Source: a virus. Taken from it: a stretch of DNA of 25,174 nucleotides. A model generated the notes under the pieces. The model was given only the letters and a program-made list of their open reading frames with translations. It searched no databases and had not been told where the DNA came from. Of the stretch, positions 6,898 to 14,712 are shown in pieces; the first letter of the stretch is position 1, and each line of letters starts with the position of its first letter. Location of the stretch: the IMG/VR virus record IMGVR_UViG_3300017917_003245, positions 1 to 25,174 of that record. The stretch is one strand, 5' to 3'. The translations under genes and the position numbers were made by a program.

Positions 6898-8752
6898 CTA
6901 ATAAAGTATTTATAATTTTAAAATATTTAGCAAATTTATCTTGATCTTCAGTATGTAAAGGCATAAGTGTAAAGAATAAACTTGCTGTTATTATCTTTAT
7001 AATACGAAGACATTTTGGCTTAAACAAACCTTCAAATGCATTTTTAAATTCATTTATATAAACATTGTCTAATTCAATATCATTTAATATAAAATCATAT
7101 CCTAATATTGATTGATAAACTTTAGCTAAATCATAATAAGCATCTCCTATAATAGTTAACTCACCATCTATTTTACCTTTCATATCAATAAACTTTAACC
7201 CTTGTTCAGTTTGTAAAACATTAGTAAATACTGGATCACCATGTATTATGGATATTACTGCTTTATCATAGTGGGATAATAAATTATCAAGCTTTTTAAA
7301 TATAGATTCAGCATGTATGTACTTATTATATAAATCTAAATTATTATTATATCTATCTCTAAGTTTTTGGTTATAGTCAGCATAAACATTTGGGTATTCT
7401 TTAACTCTAGTATTATACAGATGAAGTTGATTTAAACATGCTATTAATATTTTTAAATGTTCAACTTTTAATAACTTATTAGTATACAAATATGAAAAAC
7501 TTACACCTTCAATATTATCCATTGTGATTTGGTTATCTGTAATATCATATACTTTAGGAAACAAATGTTCTATTCCTTTAGGAATGTTTTGATACCAATA
7601 AATTTCACCTGGGTTAGAAGTGGTTTTTATAACTTTATCTTTATTATAATCTACTTTATTAAATGTTCTAGGTGCAATCTCAGTGTCATAAACCCCTATA
7701 GCTTGGTTCATTGATATAGATGGATTAACAGCTAAATCATCAATATAAAAATTAGCGTAAGGCTTACCAAAATAAATCTCATCATAAGGTATATCAAATT
7801 TATCAAGTGTGTCTAGAGTTACCCTAGATATGTCAGCTATTACGCGCCCAACATTACCACCATGAGTTTTCATTCTGCGTGCTGTGTAGATGATAATAGT
7901 ATGACCTAAACTTTTTAATAATTTAAGAAAATTTATATTACGTTGAATTGGTTCTACACTATAGTAATCACCTGGTATGGTTGGATATGAAACTAAAGTG
8001 TTATCAAAATCAAAACATATTCTTAATGGTTCTGAATTATGTTTATTCTTATTACAATAGATCTGTAATTGTAAAGGTGTACCAACACAACTAAATTCAG
8101 ATATTTGTTGTCCTTTAATTACTAAGTTATCCTTTAACATTTCATTATATACACATGAGGTATAAAGTTCTGTTGAGGTTGAAGGTAATTTTTCAATGTA
8201 TTGTTTTAGAGTACGTCCTGTATGGAAACCATAAGCACCTGTATTAGCCCAATCTGATATTTTTACTTTCTCAGCTATTTTTGTAACCCAATTATTAGAA
8301 TCTAATTTAATATAAGAGAATATAGGATTAGTTTGTTTGTCTTTAAAATAAAAAATCATATTTTTATTATCAGACTTTCTATAATAATCTAAAATATCTT
8401 CCTCATAAAAGGTATCACAATCTAAAATTAAGAATTCTTTTTCTAATTCTTTAACAGGCATCTCATTTAAACCATAAAGTATAGTTTCAGATGCTCCTTT
8501 AGTAACATGATCTAAAGATATAAATTTTATATTCTTTTTAGGGAAATAGAACTTAACTAAATTTTCAAAGTTAAATTCTTTTAATTGACTATTATAAACA
8601 ATATAGATAGTATCTTCATCATTTAGTTTTAGGTTATCTATTACTCTATAAATCATAGTTTTACCTAAAACACTTATAAGTGGCTTAGGCATAAGGTACC
8701 CTTCATCTTTAAATCTTTGACCTAAACCTCCTATAGGAATTATTATGTTCAT
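6878..8752 (-). CDS. Three-domain nucleotidyltransferase / HAD phosphatase / sugar or choline kinase-like fusion
   Basis: In 624 residues three catalytic domains follow one another. Residues 1-235 are a sugar-nucleotidyltransferase-like Rossmann domain: GGLGQRF (8-14), PKPL (22-25), LDCDT (110-114), NTGAYGF (170-176) and CVGTP (222-226). Residues 243-345 are a HAD phosphohydrolase domain with the nucleophile motif DFDNT (248-252), YTAR (289-292), GKP (329-331) and DDL (338-340). Residues 375-624 are an aminoglycoside phosphotransferase/choline kinase-type domain with HGDPVFTN (504-511), FIDMKG (521-526) and GDAYYDLAKV (536-545). All key residues I can check are present. Kinase, phosphatase and nucleotidyltransferase in one chain would suit stepwise activation of a sugar or small alcohol to an NDP form, as with LicA/LicC-type pairs. 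The substrate is unknown. The start overlaps the GT2 gene by four bases (ATGA). Confidence 0.82.
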   Translation of the reverse strand: MNIIIPIGGLGQRFKDEGYLMPKPLISVLGKTMIYRVIDNLKLNDEDTIYIVYNSQLKEFNFENLVKFYFPKKNIKFISLDHVTKGASETILYGLNEMPVKELEKEFLILDCDTFYEEDILDYYRKSDNKNMIFYFKDKQTNPIFSYIKLDSNNWVTKIAEKVKISDWANTGAYGFHTGRTLKQYIEKLPSTSTELYTSCVYNEMLKDNLVIKGQQISEFSCVGTPLQLQIYCNKNKHNSEPLRICFDFDNTLVSYPTIPGDYYSVEPIQRNINFLKLLKSLGHTIIIYTARRMKTHGGNVGRVIADISRVTLDTLDKFDIPYDEIYFGKPYANFYIDDLAVNPSISMNQAIGVYDTEIAPRTFNKVDYNKDKVIKTTSNPGEIYWYQNIPKGIEHLFPKVYDITDNQITMDNIEGVSFSYLYTNKLLKVEHLKILIACLNQLHLYNTRVKEYPNVYADYNQKLRDRYNNNLDLYNKYIHAESIFKKLDNLLSHYDKAVISIIHGDPVFTNVLQTEQGLKFIDMKGKIDGELTIIGDAYYDLAKVYQSILGYDFILNDIELDNVYINEFKNAFEGLFKPKCLRIIKIITASLFFTLMPLHTEDQDKFAKYFKIINTLLDECRDN

Positions 8753-9366
8753 AATGTATCGTAATAATTGTTTTGTCTTTCTTGTCTCTCAATTGTCTTT
8801 GGGTGATATAGACAATATGCTTCTTCAGCTGGTAATAGAGTAGAAGATTTATGTCCTTCTATTACTTCATGTACTTTATTTCTCCACTTAATAGTAGGAG
8901 AGTTTCTATAGATTCTCCATTGATAGTCAGGAAAATTAACCCATCCTTTTTCATTCACGTTCCATCTCCACTGACGAATATGTTCTTGAGTAAGTCCTTC
9001 TACAGTATTAATTCTAGGAACTAAAAAGACATCTACCTCTTGATTTATTTCTAAAATATAAGGAAGTTGATTTATAAGTTCTTCAGTTGGAAGTTCGTCG
9101 GCATCTATCTGGAAGATATAGTCTCCTGTACAATAAGAATTTAATTGGTTTTTCCAATCAGCAAAATGACCTTCAAATCTATCTCTACAACATCTTATTT
9201 CTGCAGGAAGTGTTAGTAGATATCTGTAAACTTCATCTTTACCATTTGAATGATCAAGTAAAACTACTATCTCATCTTCTTCACGTTTGTTGGATTGAAG
9301 GAAATTTAATAAACGTTTAATTTCCTCCAATTCATTACAAACTGTTATAGCATAACTTATTTTCAT
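8749..9366 (-). CDS. GT2 family glycosyltransferase
   Basis: A 205-residue GT-A fold enzyme of family 2. It begins with SYAITVCNELEEI, the usual first strand and donor-binding loop. It continues with EIVVLLDHSNG and reaches the metal-binding DxD in FQIDADELP (about residues 92-100). WRWN and YRNSP further on resemble the family's acceptor side. It is shorter than many GT2 enzymes (250-350 residues) but resembles the compact glycosyltransferases in phage and capsule clusters. No membrane segment is present, so it is probably soluble. The stop overlaps the start of the fusion gene. It probably adds one residue of the glycan built by the island; specificity cannot be read from sequence. Confidence 0.85.
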   Translation of the reverse strand: MKISYAITVCNELEEIKRLLNFLQSNKREEDEIVVLLDHSNGKDEVYRYLLTLPAEIRCCRDRFEGHFADWKNQLNSYCTGDYIFQIDADELPTEELINQLPYILEINQEVDVFLVPRINTVEGLTQEHIRQWRWNVNEKGWVNFPDYQWRIYRNSPTIKWRNKVHEVIEGHKSSTLLPAEEAYCLYHPKTIERQERQNNYYDTL

Positions 9367-9369
9367 ATT

Positions 9370-9825
9370 TTAGTTTTCTTTAAAGAATCCTATATAATCT
9401 AATGCTTCAATAAAATCTTCTTGTGGGAAGTTTTTTAAGGTTTTAATATCGGTTTTATGAGTGTAAAACTCTTCAGTACCAGGTATTTTAAATTTACCTT
9501 TTTCTTCTTCGTTTACTTCAACTGCTAATACTCCGGCCCATGCCCAATTGTCTTTGCTAGTACCATTAGCAAATACTGTTCCTTTCTCCTGAATATTCAT
9601 AGTAGCTGGGTACCATACTCGTTTATTGTCATCAACTCGTTTCAAGTCTTTGTATAATTCAGGAAGAGTTTCTTCATATTGATCGAAATCAAATTCTCCT
9701 TCAATCATTAAATCATTAGTTTTGAACCCTGTTGAGAAACAAAAATAACTATTTTTAGTTTCACTAATAGGTGTTACATAACATAATCCTCCATTTAATG
9801 GACTTTCTATTATTTTATCTTTCAT
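9370..9825 (-). CDS. Uncharacterised 151-aa protein in the glycan island
   Basis: I do not recognise this family. The protein is acidic and looks soluble. It is rich in aromatic residues (NSYFCFSTGF, RVWYPATMN, DNWAWAGVLAVEV), which suggests a compact beta-rich fold. It has no signal peptide, membrane segment or obvious catalytic motif. It starts on the last base of the upstream GT4 gene (a one-base overlap) and ends three bases before the GT2 gene. That tight packing argues it is a real, co-expressed gene and not an accidental frame. A small accessory or structural role beside the glycosyltransferases is possible, but nothing in the sequence proves it. Confidence 0.75.
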   Translation of the reverse strand: MKDKIIESPLNGGLCYVTPISETKNSYFCFSTGFKTNDLMIEGEFDFDQYEETLPELYKDLKRVDDNKRVWYPATMNIQEKGTVFANGTSKDNWAWAGVLAVEVNEEEKGKFKIPGTEEFYTHKTDIKTLKNFPQEDFIEALDYIGFFKEN

Positions 9826-11132
9826 TATTCTACTTTTTTAAGTTTTGGTAATTCTACTTTTTTAAGTTGAGGCAGTTTTATTTGAACTTGTTTTGGAATA
9901 TCTGGTATATTAGAAGTTAATATTGTATCTAATTTTTCTTGCATTTTTTCAAATGAGAAATTAGTTTTACAATAATGAGCTAAACGTTTACCTTTATCTT
10001 GATATTTTTTATAATTCTCAAAATAATCTTTTAATAACCCACTTACAAATCCATAATCGGCTGTAAACCATTGTGAACCTTCAATTAACATATCTTGAAC
10101 TTGAGCTGATGGATGTATTGGAGTTAAATTACCTGGTATTAATGAAGTGAATTCTGGATGTAAGAAATCTACTTGACCACTCCAATTTGGGGCTATAACT
10201 GGTTTTTTAGTTTGAGTAAACTCTAATAATGGTCTACCAAACCCTTCTCCTTTAGTTAAACTAACCATTGCTTTAATTTTAGAATGGTTATACAAGTGAT
10301 TTACTTCCTCATCTGATATTTCACCATGGAATAGATAAACGTTAGGTAAGTTTTTAGAATTAACTGTACCTCTAATCATGTCAATTTTCTTCAATATTGA
10401 ATCTCTATCAGTAATAGAAGCAGGACCAGACATTGTTTTTAAAACAAGAGCAGGTTTAGATTTTTTATTCTTAAATGTTTCAAAGAAAATTTTAACTAAA
10501 CCACTTACATCTTTTCTATCTTGGCCTAAATCACCTTGTAACCAGTGACCAGCAAATAAGAAGGCAAAATTTTCTTCTATAGTATCTAAGGCTTGACCTA
10601 TTTCAGATGCTGGGGTTAAGGTAGCAGGAAAATATTTAGTAATATCTACTCCTTCAAATAATACCTCAATTGGAGCTGTTAATTCAAGAGTACCTATAAC
10701 TTGTTTAGTTCGTTCATCTTGTTTTTGGAATTTAGAATCTAAAAATACTTTTTTAGAATGTTCTGATGATACTAAATTTAAGTTCATTCTATTCATTCCT
10801 TCAATCCATTGTGGAGCACAAATTGTAGTTTCAATACCAGCTGTTATACCAATATTATATTTCCCAATTGGTTGAAATTCATTAGGTACAGTTATTTGAG
10901 CCCAAATATCAGGTTGTGAAGTCATCTGACTTGTTAATATATGAGGAACTAAGAACCCCCACTCGTCTTTATGATCCTCAATAAAGTTCCAAGGCGTATT
11001 ACCCCAACGTTGTGGTAATATTTTAACATCGTACTTATCTAGGTTAATTAAGGCTTTAACTAAGTCTCTTGAACGAGAACCGTATCCGCTGTAAGTGTCA
11101 ATAGGACAACTTATTACAAATGTATTTTTCAT
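9825..11132 (-). CDS. GT4 family glycosyltransferase
   Basis: This 435-residue GT-B enzyme has the glycosyltransferase 4 C-terminal signature. GEISDEEVNHLYN is followed by KGEGFGRPLLEF, in which the two glutamates give the E-x7-E donor-site pattern, then KKPVIAPNWSGQVDFL. The N-terminal half starts with FVISCPIDTYSGYGSRSRDLVKAL, whose Gly-rich loop matches the acceptor-domain opening. A central FLFAGHWLQGDLGQDRKD marks the start of the nucleotide-sugar domain. The C-terminal tail contains a short duplication (LPQLKKVE then LPKLKKVE) encoded by a 24-base tandem repeat. The gene starts six bases after the other GT4 gene. It probably uses an NDP-sugar to extend a glycan; sugar and acceptor are unknown. 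Confidence 0.88.
   Translation of the reverse strand: MKNTFVISCPIDTYSGYGSRSRDLVKALINLDKYDVKILPQRWGNTPWNFIEDHKDEWGFLVPHILTSQMTSQPDIWAQITVPNEFQPIGKYNIGITAGIETTICAPQWIEGMNRMNLNLVSSEHSKKVFLDSKFQKQDERTKQVIGTLELTAPIEVLFEGVDITKYFPATLTPASEIGQALDTIEENFAFLFAGHWLQGDLGQDRKDVSGLVKIFFETFKNKKSKPALVLKTMSGPASITDRDSILKKIDMIRGTVNSKNLPNVYLFHGEISDEEVNHLYNHSKIKAMVSLTKGEGFGRPLLEFTQTKKPVIAPNWSGQVDFLHPEFTSLIPGNLTPIHPSAQVQDMLIEGSQWFTADYGFVSGLLKDYFENYKKYQDKGKRLAHYCKTNFSFEKMQEKLDTILTSNIPDIPKQVQIKLPQLKKVELPKLKKVE
9827..9868 (-). repeat. 24-base-period tandem repeat at a gene end
   Basis: An 18-base stretch occurs identically at 9827-9844 and 9851-9868, a period of 24 bases, or eight codons. It encodes two copies of LPxLKKVE at the C-terminus of the GT4 protein. 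The most likely cause is recent tandem duplication within the gene end. It gives a short basic tail and needs no other function. Confidence 0.8.
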
Positions 11133-11138
11133 AACGTA

Positions 11139-12566
11139 TTAATATGTTAGTGGGTGAACTAATTCTAATGCTGGCATTTCTTCAGTCTTGATGAACTCAA
11201 ATGATTTTCTTGGTTTAAATGTATTTAAAGTTAAATCAATATCTTTAATAATATTCTGACACATTACTCTAGCTGACATACCTGATTCATCAGATGTAAC
11301 CCATTCTCTAGCTGCTAAACCATTTTCTTTTCTAGTCTCAGGAGACATTTCATATACCTTTTGGATAGCAGTTACTAATTCTCTAAAATCTAATTTATCA
11401 TCCCAAATATAAGGTGTTGTAGGTGAACCTACTAAAGACATATTGTTTGGGAATACTGGTACGGCCCATTTACCATGTTTTTTATATTTACCAAAATGGT
11501 TAGAAGGGAATTCAGGAGTAAAATCAATCCATTTACCATTCTCATCTTCAAATCTCATTTGATCTTGCATACCACCTGTTACATTAGCAATAATCATTTT
11601 ACCTGCCATCATAGCTTCTGTAAGTGCTAATCCCCATCCTTCATTTGAAGTAGGTAATACAACTGCATCTGCTATATTATAAAGTAAATTCATATCTTTA
11701 GGTTCTAATCTTTGATCTGAGAAGAATACATTTGAATTTTTACCAAATAATAATTCTCTAACAGCATATAAATCAGTACCGTTTTGGTCTACAGGTTGAG
11801 TATGTAATACTAAAGCAATTTTATCTGCTTGTTCTTTAGGTAATGAATCTAAAAATAATTTATGAGCGGCTAATAAATCACTAATACATTTTCTTCTAAT
11901 GTTTCTAGAATTGAAAAGTAATGTGAAGTTAAATTCTTTATCACCAAATAATTTTTTCTTAGTATCTACTAATTCATTTTTATCAACTACAGGATAAAAT
12001 ACTTTTTCATTAATACCATGAGGTACATAAGTGATAATCTTATCTTTAGCTTTATCCCCTAAAACCATTTCATTAATGTTTTTGGTTTGTTTTGAAATTG
12101 CTAATAAAGTATCACATGATTCATAAAATGCTCTATTGTATAATGGAGCTGGTAAGTCATCCCAGATGTTGATATAAATCATTGGGATTTGTTTTCTGAT
12201 TTCATTTTCAATAGCGAATAACCAATCATAATATCTTGGGTCGGTAAAGAAAAATAAAGCATCAGGTTTTTCATTTTTAATTAAAGCTCTAATTAAGTCA
12301 GCACTACCATAACCATTGTTAGGATATAATATAACTGATGAGTCAGTTAAACCTGTTTCTTGATTAGTGGCTTGAGATAAATCTAATCTTTTTCCAGCTT
12401 CTGGATGATCAATTGCTGCTGCTATTGATACCCAATTGTAATGTTGAGCTGTACCTAAAACTATCTCTCGGGACATTGTAGCTACTCCTGAATGCATTCT
12501 TATATCATCACAAATGAATAAGATTTTCTTACGTTGATCAGGAGGTAAATAACCTTCTATTTGCAT
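11139..12566 (-). CDS. GT4 family glycosyltransferase
   Basis: A 475-residue GT-B glycosyltransferase. The opening KKILFICDDIRMHSGVATMS has the N-terminal strand and glycine loop of the acceptor domain. NSRNIRRKCISDLLAA begins the donor domain. RLEPKDMNLLYNIADAVVLP, then EGWGLALTEAMMAGK and IIANVTGGMQDQM, give the classic GT4 E-x7-E site and the following GG loop. An insert near residues 335-385 separates that site from the C-terminal helices, which end in DESGMSARV. There is no signal peptide or membrane segment. It is the first gene of the glycan island in transcription order, 21 bases after the ribbon-helix-helix gene and six bases before the second GT4 gene. Family certainty is high; substrate is unknown. 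Confidence 0.88.
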   Translation of the reverse strand: MQIEGYLPPDQRKKILFICDDIRMHSGVATMSREIVLGTAQHYNWVSIAAAIDHPEAGKRLDLSQATNQETGLTDSSVILYPNNGYGSADLIRALIKNEKPDALFFFTDPRYYDWLFAIENEIRKQIPMIYINIWDDLPAPLYNRAFYESCDTLLAISKQTKNINEMVLGDKAKDKIITYVPHGINEKVFYPVVDKNELVDTKKKLFGDKEFNFTLLFNSRNIRRKCISDLLAAHKLFLDSLPKEQADKIALVLHTQPVDQNGTDLYAVRELLFGKNSNVFFSDQRLEPKDMNLLYNIADAVVLPTSNEGWGLALTEAMMAGKMIIANVTGGMQDQMRFEDENGKWIDFTPEFPSNHFGKYKKHGKWAVPVFPNNMSLVGSPTTPYIWDDKLDFRELVTAIQKVYEMSPETRKENGLAAREWVTSDESGMSARVMCQNIIKDIDLTLNTFKPRKSFEFIKTEEMPALELVHPLTY

Positions 12567-12587
12567 AAAACTGTTTTGGTTTTTAAT

Positions 12588-12776
12588 TTATTTTTTTAAT
12601 TCTAAGTTCATATGGTTGTGAACTATTTTTTGGAATTCAGGATCAGTTAAGTATAAATGCATACCACGATCTGCTAATTTTTGAAGTGAAAACTTAGTTT
12701 TAACACATTCGATTTTAAAGGCTTCAAATATTTCTTTATCTACCTTTACACTTGTTAATTGTTGATTGTTTGCCAT
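12588..12776 (-). CDS. Small ribbon-helix-helix-like protein
   Basis: This 62-residue protein has the outline of a ribbon-helix-helix (Arc/MetJ-type) DNA-binding domain. A short strand (QLTSVKVDKEI) is followed by helix 1 (FEAFKIECVKTK), a turn with Ser at the helix start (FSLQKLADRGMHLYL), and a basic C-terminus. Such proteins bind DNA as dimers through the strand and often control their own operons. It stands between the nuclease gene and the glycan island and has a 38-base AT-rich leader (12777-12814), one of the few real gaps in this part. It could therefore regulate the island. An accessory role in DNA partition or nuclease control is equally possible. The start ATG has no Shine-Dalgarno sequence. 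Confidence 0.65.
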   Translation of the reverse strand: MANNQQLTSVKVDKEIFEAFKIECVKTKFSLQKLADRGMHLYLTDPEFQKIVHNHMNLELKK

Positions 12777-12801
12777 AATTTATATTTTAATGTTATATAT
12801 A

Positions 12802-12814
12802 AATATATGGAGTC
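12802..12814. repeat. Intergenic motif shared with 15875-15887
   Basis: The 13-base plus-strand sequence AATATATGGAGTC lies just after the nuclease stop codon and before the ribbon-helix-helix gene. It differs at one base from the sequence at 15875-15887, which lies between groEL and the gp44 gene. Both copies sit in the leader of the next gene. They could be part of a promoter or processing signal, but AT-rich sequence makes chance likeness possible. Confidence 0.4.
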
Positions 12815-13786
12815 TTAATAAAAACTAAATTTCTTTTTAACTTCCTCATTCTTATTACATAAGTCAGGGTTATTAGAGTAAGGACAAAATCTACAATTTT
12901 CCTTGCTTGGCCTTTTTTCTAACTCATTCATTTTAAAAGTACCATCTGGATTGAATACTTCTAATAAGAAAGTTTCTAGTAATTGAGTTGATTTATTTAT
13001 CTTAACTTTACCAGCTGCTGGTTTAAATTCTTGGATACGTTTTTGAGGGAAATCTCCTTCTTCATATACTTTTCTTCTAGTAATAAAATATTCTACTTCA
13101 ATATTATCAATAGGAAAATTATACTGTTCAGCAAAGAATTTTTTATATAAAATTAATTGAGATGTTTTAACATCATCTTTTTTCTCTTTATCACCCCAAC
13201 CTCTAGTTGAAGTTTTAATATCAAGAATCTTTATTGTATTTGTAGGTTCATGATAAAAAACTACATCTAAAAATCCTCCAAATAAAACATTGGATAAACC
13301 TTTCATAGGTTTTAATACTAAAGGCAATTCACAACCTACTAAATACCATCCTCGTTTTGAAAAGTAATTACCACTTTTCTTCTTAATATAATTTATAATA
13401 TTCATCCCATCATCATAAAACTCAGCTAACTCAGCTGGATTACTAAAATGAACTTTTTTATTTTTATTATAGAAGTTTTGATATTCTTCTCTGAGTGAGG
13501 TTTTTAATAAGGTTTCTAAATCCTCTCTATCAGCAGCGGCTTTACTTTCCTCGTAAAACACAGTTAGGTAATGTTGAAGAGTTAAATGTAAAGCAGTTCC
13601 AAACACAGCATGTATGCTAGGTTCAAATACTTTATATCCATCTCTATACTTTAGACCCCATTGGTGAGGGCAATTAGAGTAAATACTTAACTGTGAGTAA
13701 GAAATATTTTTATTGAAAGCATAGTCTATTTCAGGTACTACTACTTTCTTTATTTCTTTTAATACTTGAGGAATTTTTTTAGCCAA
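12815..13786 (-). CDS. PD-(D/E)XK nuclease with Cas4/AddB-type Fe-S cysteines
   Basis: A 323-residue RecB-like nuclease. YSQLSIYSNCPHQW carries the first cysteine (C39). GTALH gives His67, GGFLDVV gives Asp174 and KILDIKTST gives the core Asp189 and Lys191. SQLILY supplies the Q-x3-Y motif (Q210, Y214). The C-terminal ENCRFCPYSNNPDLC adds C298, C301 and C310. One cysteine before and three after the nuclease core is the arrangement of Fe-S clusters in Cas4 and AddB. The protein probably trims or degrades DNA ends during replication, recombination or host DNA breakdown. The only usable start is TTG at 13786-13784, overlapping the DUF3310 gene by eight bases. No other ATG, GTG or TTG lies between it and the upstream in-frame stop. 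Confidence 0.88.
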   Translation of the reverse strand: MAKKIPQVLKEIKKVVVPEIDYAFNKNISYSQLSIYSNCPHQWGLKYRDGYKVFEPSIHAVFGTALHLTLQHYLTVFYEESKAAADREDLETLLKTSLREEYQNFYNKNKKVHFSNPAELAEFYDDGMNIINYIKKKSGNYFSKRGWYLVGCELPLVLKPMKGLSNVLFGGFLDVVFYHEPTNTIKILDIKTSTRGWGDKEKKDDVKTSQLILYKKFFAEQYNFPIDNIEVEYFITRRKVYEEGDFPQKRIQEFKPAAGKVKINKSTQLLETFLLEVFNPDGTFKMNELEKRPSKENCRFCPYSNNPDLCNKNEEVKKKFSFY

Positions 13787-14066
13787 TTTTCTTTCTATTT
13801 TGAATTTCTCTATCTAAATAAAATAGAGCTTTTTCTAGATCTTGAATAATATTATCTTTTTTACCTGCTCTAGAGATATATTTTAAAGTATTACCTAAAT
13901 TAAAACCTACTCCCCAAGCCTCTATAACTTTAATAGCTTCATAAGGATTATCTTTACCTCCATAATGTTTAGGATGATTAACATTTGAGTTAGATTTTTC
14001 CTCATCAATGGTAACTTTTACTTCTCTATCATTCATTTCTTCATATTTTTTTATTGAGTCTCCCAT
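13779..14066 (-). CDS. DUF3310 protein
   Basis: The 95-residue protein contains the hallmark of DUF3310, a small family frequent in phages. NHPKHYGGKDNPYEAIKVIE is followed by GNTLKYISRAGKK and a helical C-terminus (IIQDLEKALFYLDREI). The family is sometimes labelled as nucleotide kinase-like, but I know of no firm function. The N-terminal 28 residues are charged and probably disordered. It is an early-type small gene packed two bases after the 73-aa gene and overlapping the nuclease gene at its end. Confidence 0.85.
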   Translation of the reverse strand: MGDSIKKYEEMNDREVKVTIDEEKSNSNVNHPKHYGGKDNPYEAIKVIEAWGVGFNLGNTLKYISRAGKKDNIIQDLEKALFYLDREIQNRKKIG

Positions 14067-14068
14067 GA

Positions 14069-14290
14069 TTATTGTTCAAAATACATTTTTAATGCATCTA
14101 ATCTATCATCAGCATCAATTAACATTTTTAAAGCTTCTTCAGCATTGTTATAGAAATCATCTGTTGAATGATCTCCAATACCTGCTGGATTTTCTGATAG
14201 TAAATTTAATGTTAACATAGCTTTTGCTTTATCAGCTTCAGCAGATGTTTTTAACATTTTATATAAATGTGGGTTTAATGGATTTTTCAT
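14069..14290 (-). CDS. Small helical protein of unknown function
   Basis: Seventy-three residues, probably all-helical, with KAMLTLNLLSENPAGIGDHS followed by DDFYNNAEEALKMLIDADDRL. I recall similar small proteins with an AGIGDHST segment in marine T4-like phages, but no function is attached to them. The start overlaps the gp62 stop by four bases (ATGA) and the gene ends two bases before DUF3310. That position and spacing support a genuine gene within the replisome operon. No DNA-binding or catalytic motif is visible. Confidence 0.7.
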   Translation of the reverse strand: MKNPLNPHLYKMLKTSAEADKAKAMLTLNLLSENPAGIGDHSTDDFYNNAEEALKMLIDADDRLDALKMYFEQ

Positions 14291-14712
14291 TTTAATAATT
14301 TTTTTAGTTCTTTGTCATCTTTTCCTAATTGTAATATAATATCAGTAACATCTTGTTTAGATAAAATATCACAGTAGTCTAAAACTTCTCTAGTACTAGC
14401 TTGGAAGTACTCAGCTAATAAACCTAATACTTCCTTACTATACTGTGATTTTGAGGGTTTTTGATACTTGTTAAAAAATTTTTGTTTAGGTAAAGTTTTA
14501 CAATAAAATTGATATAACTTATCTTTAGGTAATTGTAATTCTTGAATCTCAGCTACTAATTCAATATAGTTAGGATTCATAGAAATAATTTTGTTTATCA
14601 TAAAATTATTGAACATATCTTGTTCCTCAATAGTAAATGAGGACCAAGGTTCTTTATCATATGATATTTGCTTTACCCAATCAAAAATAGTCTTAATTCT
14701 CGTCACCTTCAA
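14287..14712 (-). CDS. 62: Clamp loader small subunit, gp62-like
   Basis: The 141-residue protein resembles gp62, the non-ATPase subunit that with four gp44 copies loads the gp45 clamp. It opens with a TIFDWVKQISYDKEPWSSF segment. It continues with FMINKIISMNP and a YQFYCKTLPKQKFFNKY stretch, elements I recall from phage gp62 proteins. The helical C-terminus (YSKEVLGLLAEYFQ, then EVLDYCDIL) matches the collar region. T4 gp62 is about 187 residues, so this is a short version. Translation must begin at TTG (14712-14710), or GTG two codons on, because no ATG lies before the conserved start of the domain. It overlaps the 80-aa gene by 20 bases, which suggests coupled initiation. Position directly beyond gp44 supports the call. 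Confidence 0.8.
   Translation of the reverse strand: MKVTRIKTIFDWVKQISYDKEPWSSFTIEEQDMFNNFMINKIISMNPNYIELVAEIQELQLPKDKLYQFYCKTLPKQKFFNKYQKPSKSQYSKEVLGLLAEYFQASTREVLDYCDILSKQDVTDIILQLGKDDKELKKLLK

Noticed and set aside
12777-12814. T4 late promoter TATAAATA in AT-rich leaders
   Set aside because: Only partial matches, as expected by chance in such sequence, and placed too close to the start codons.
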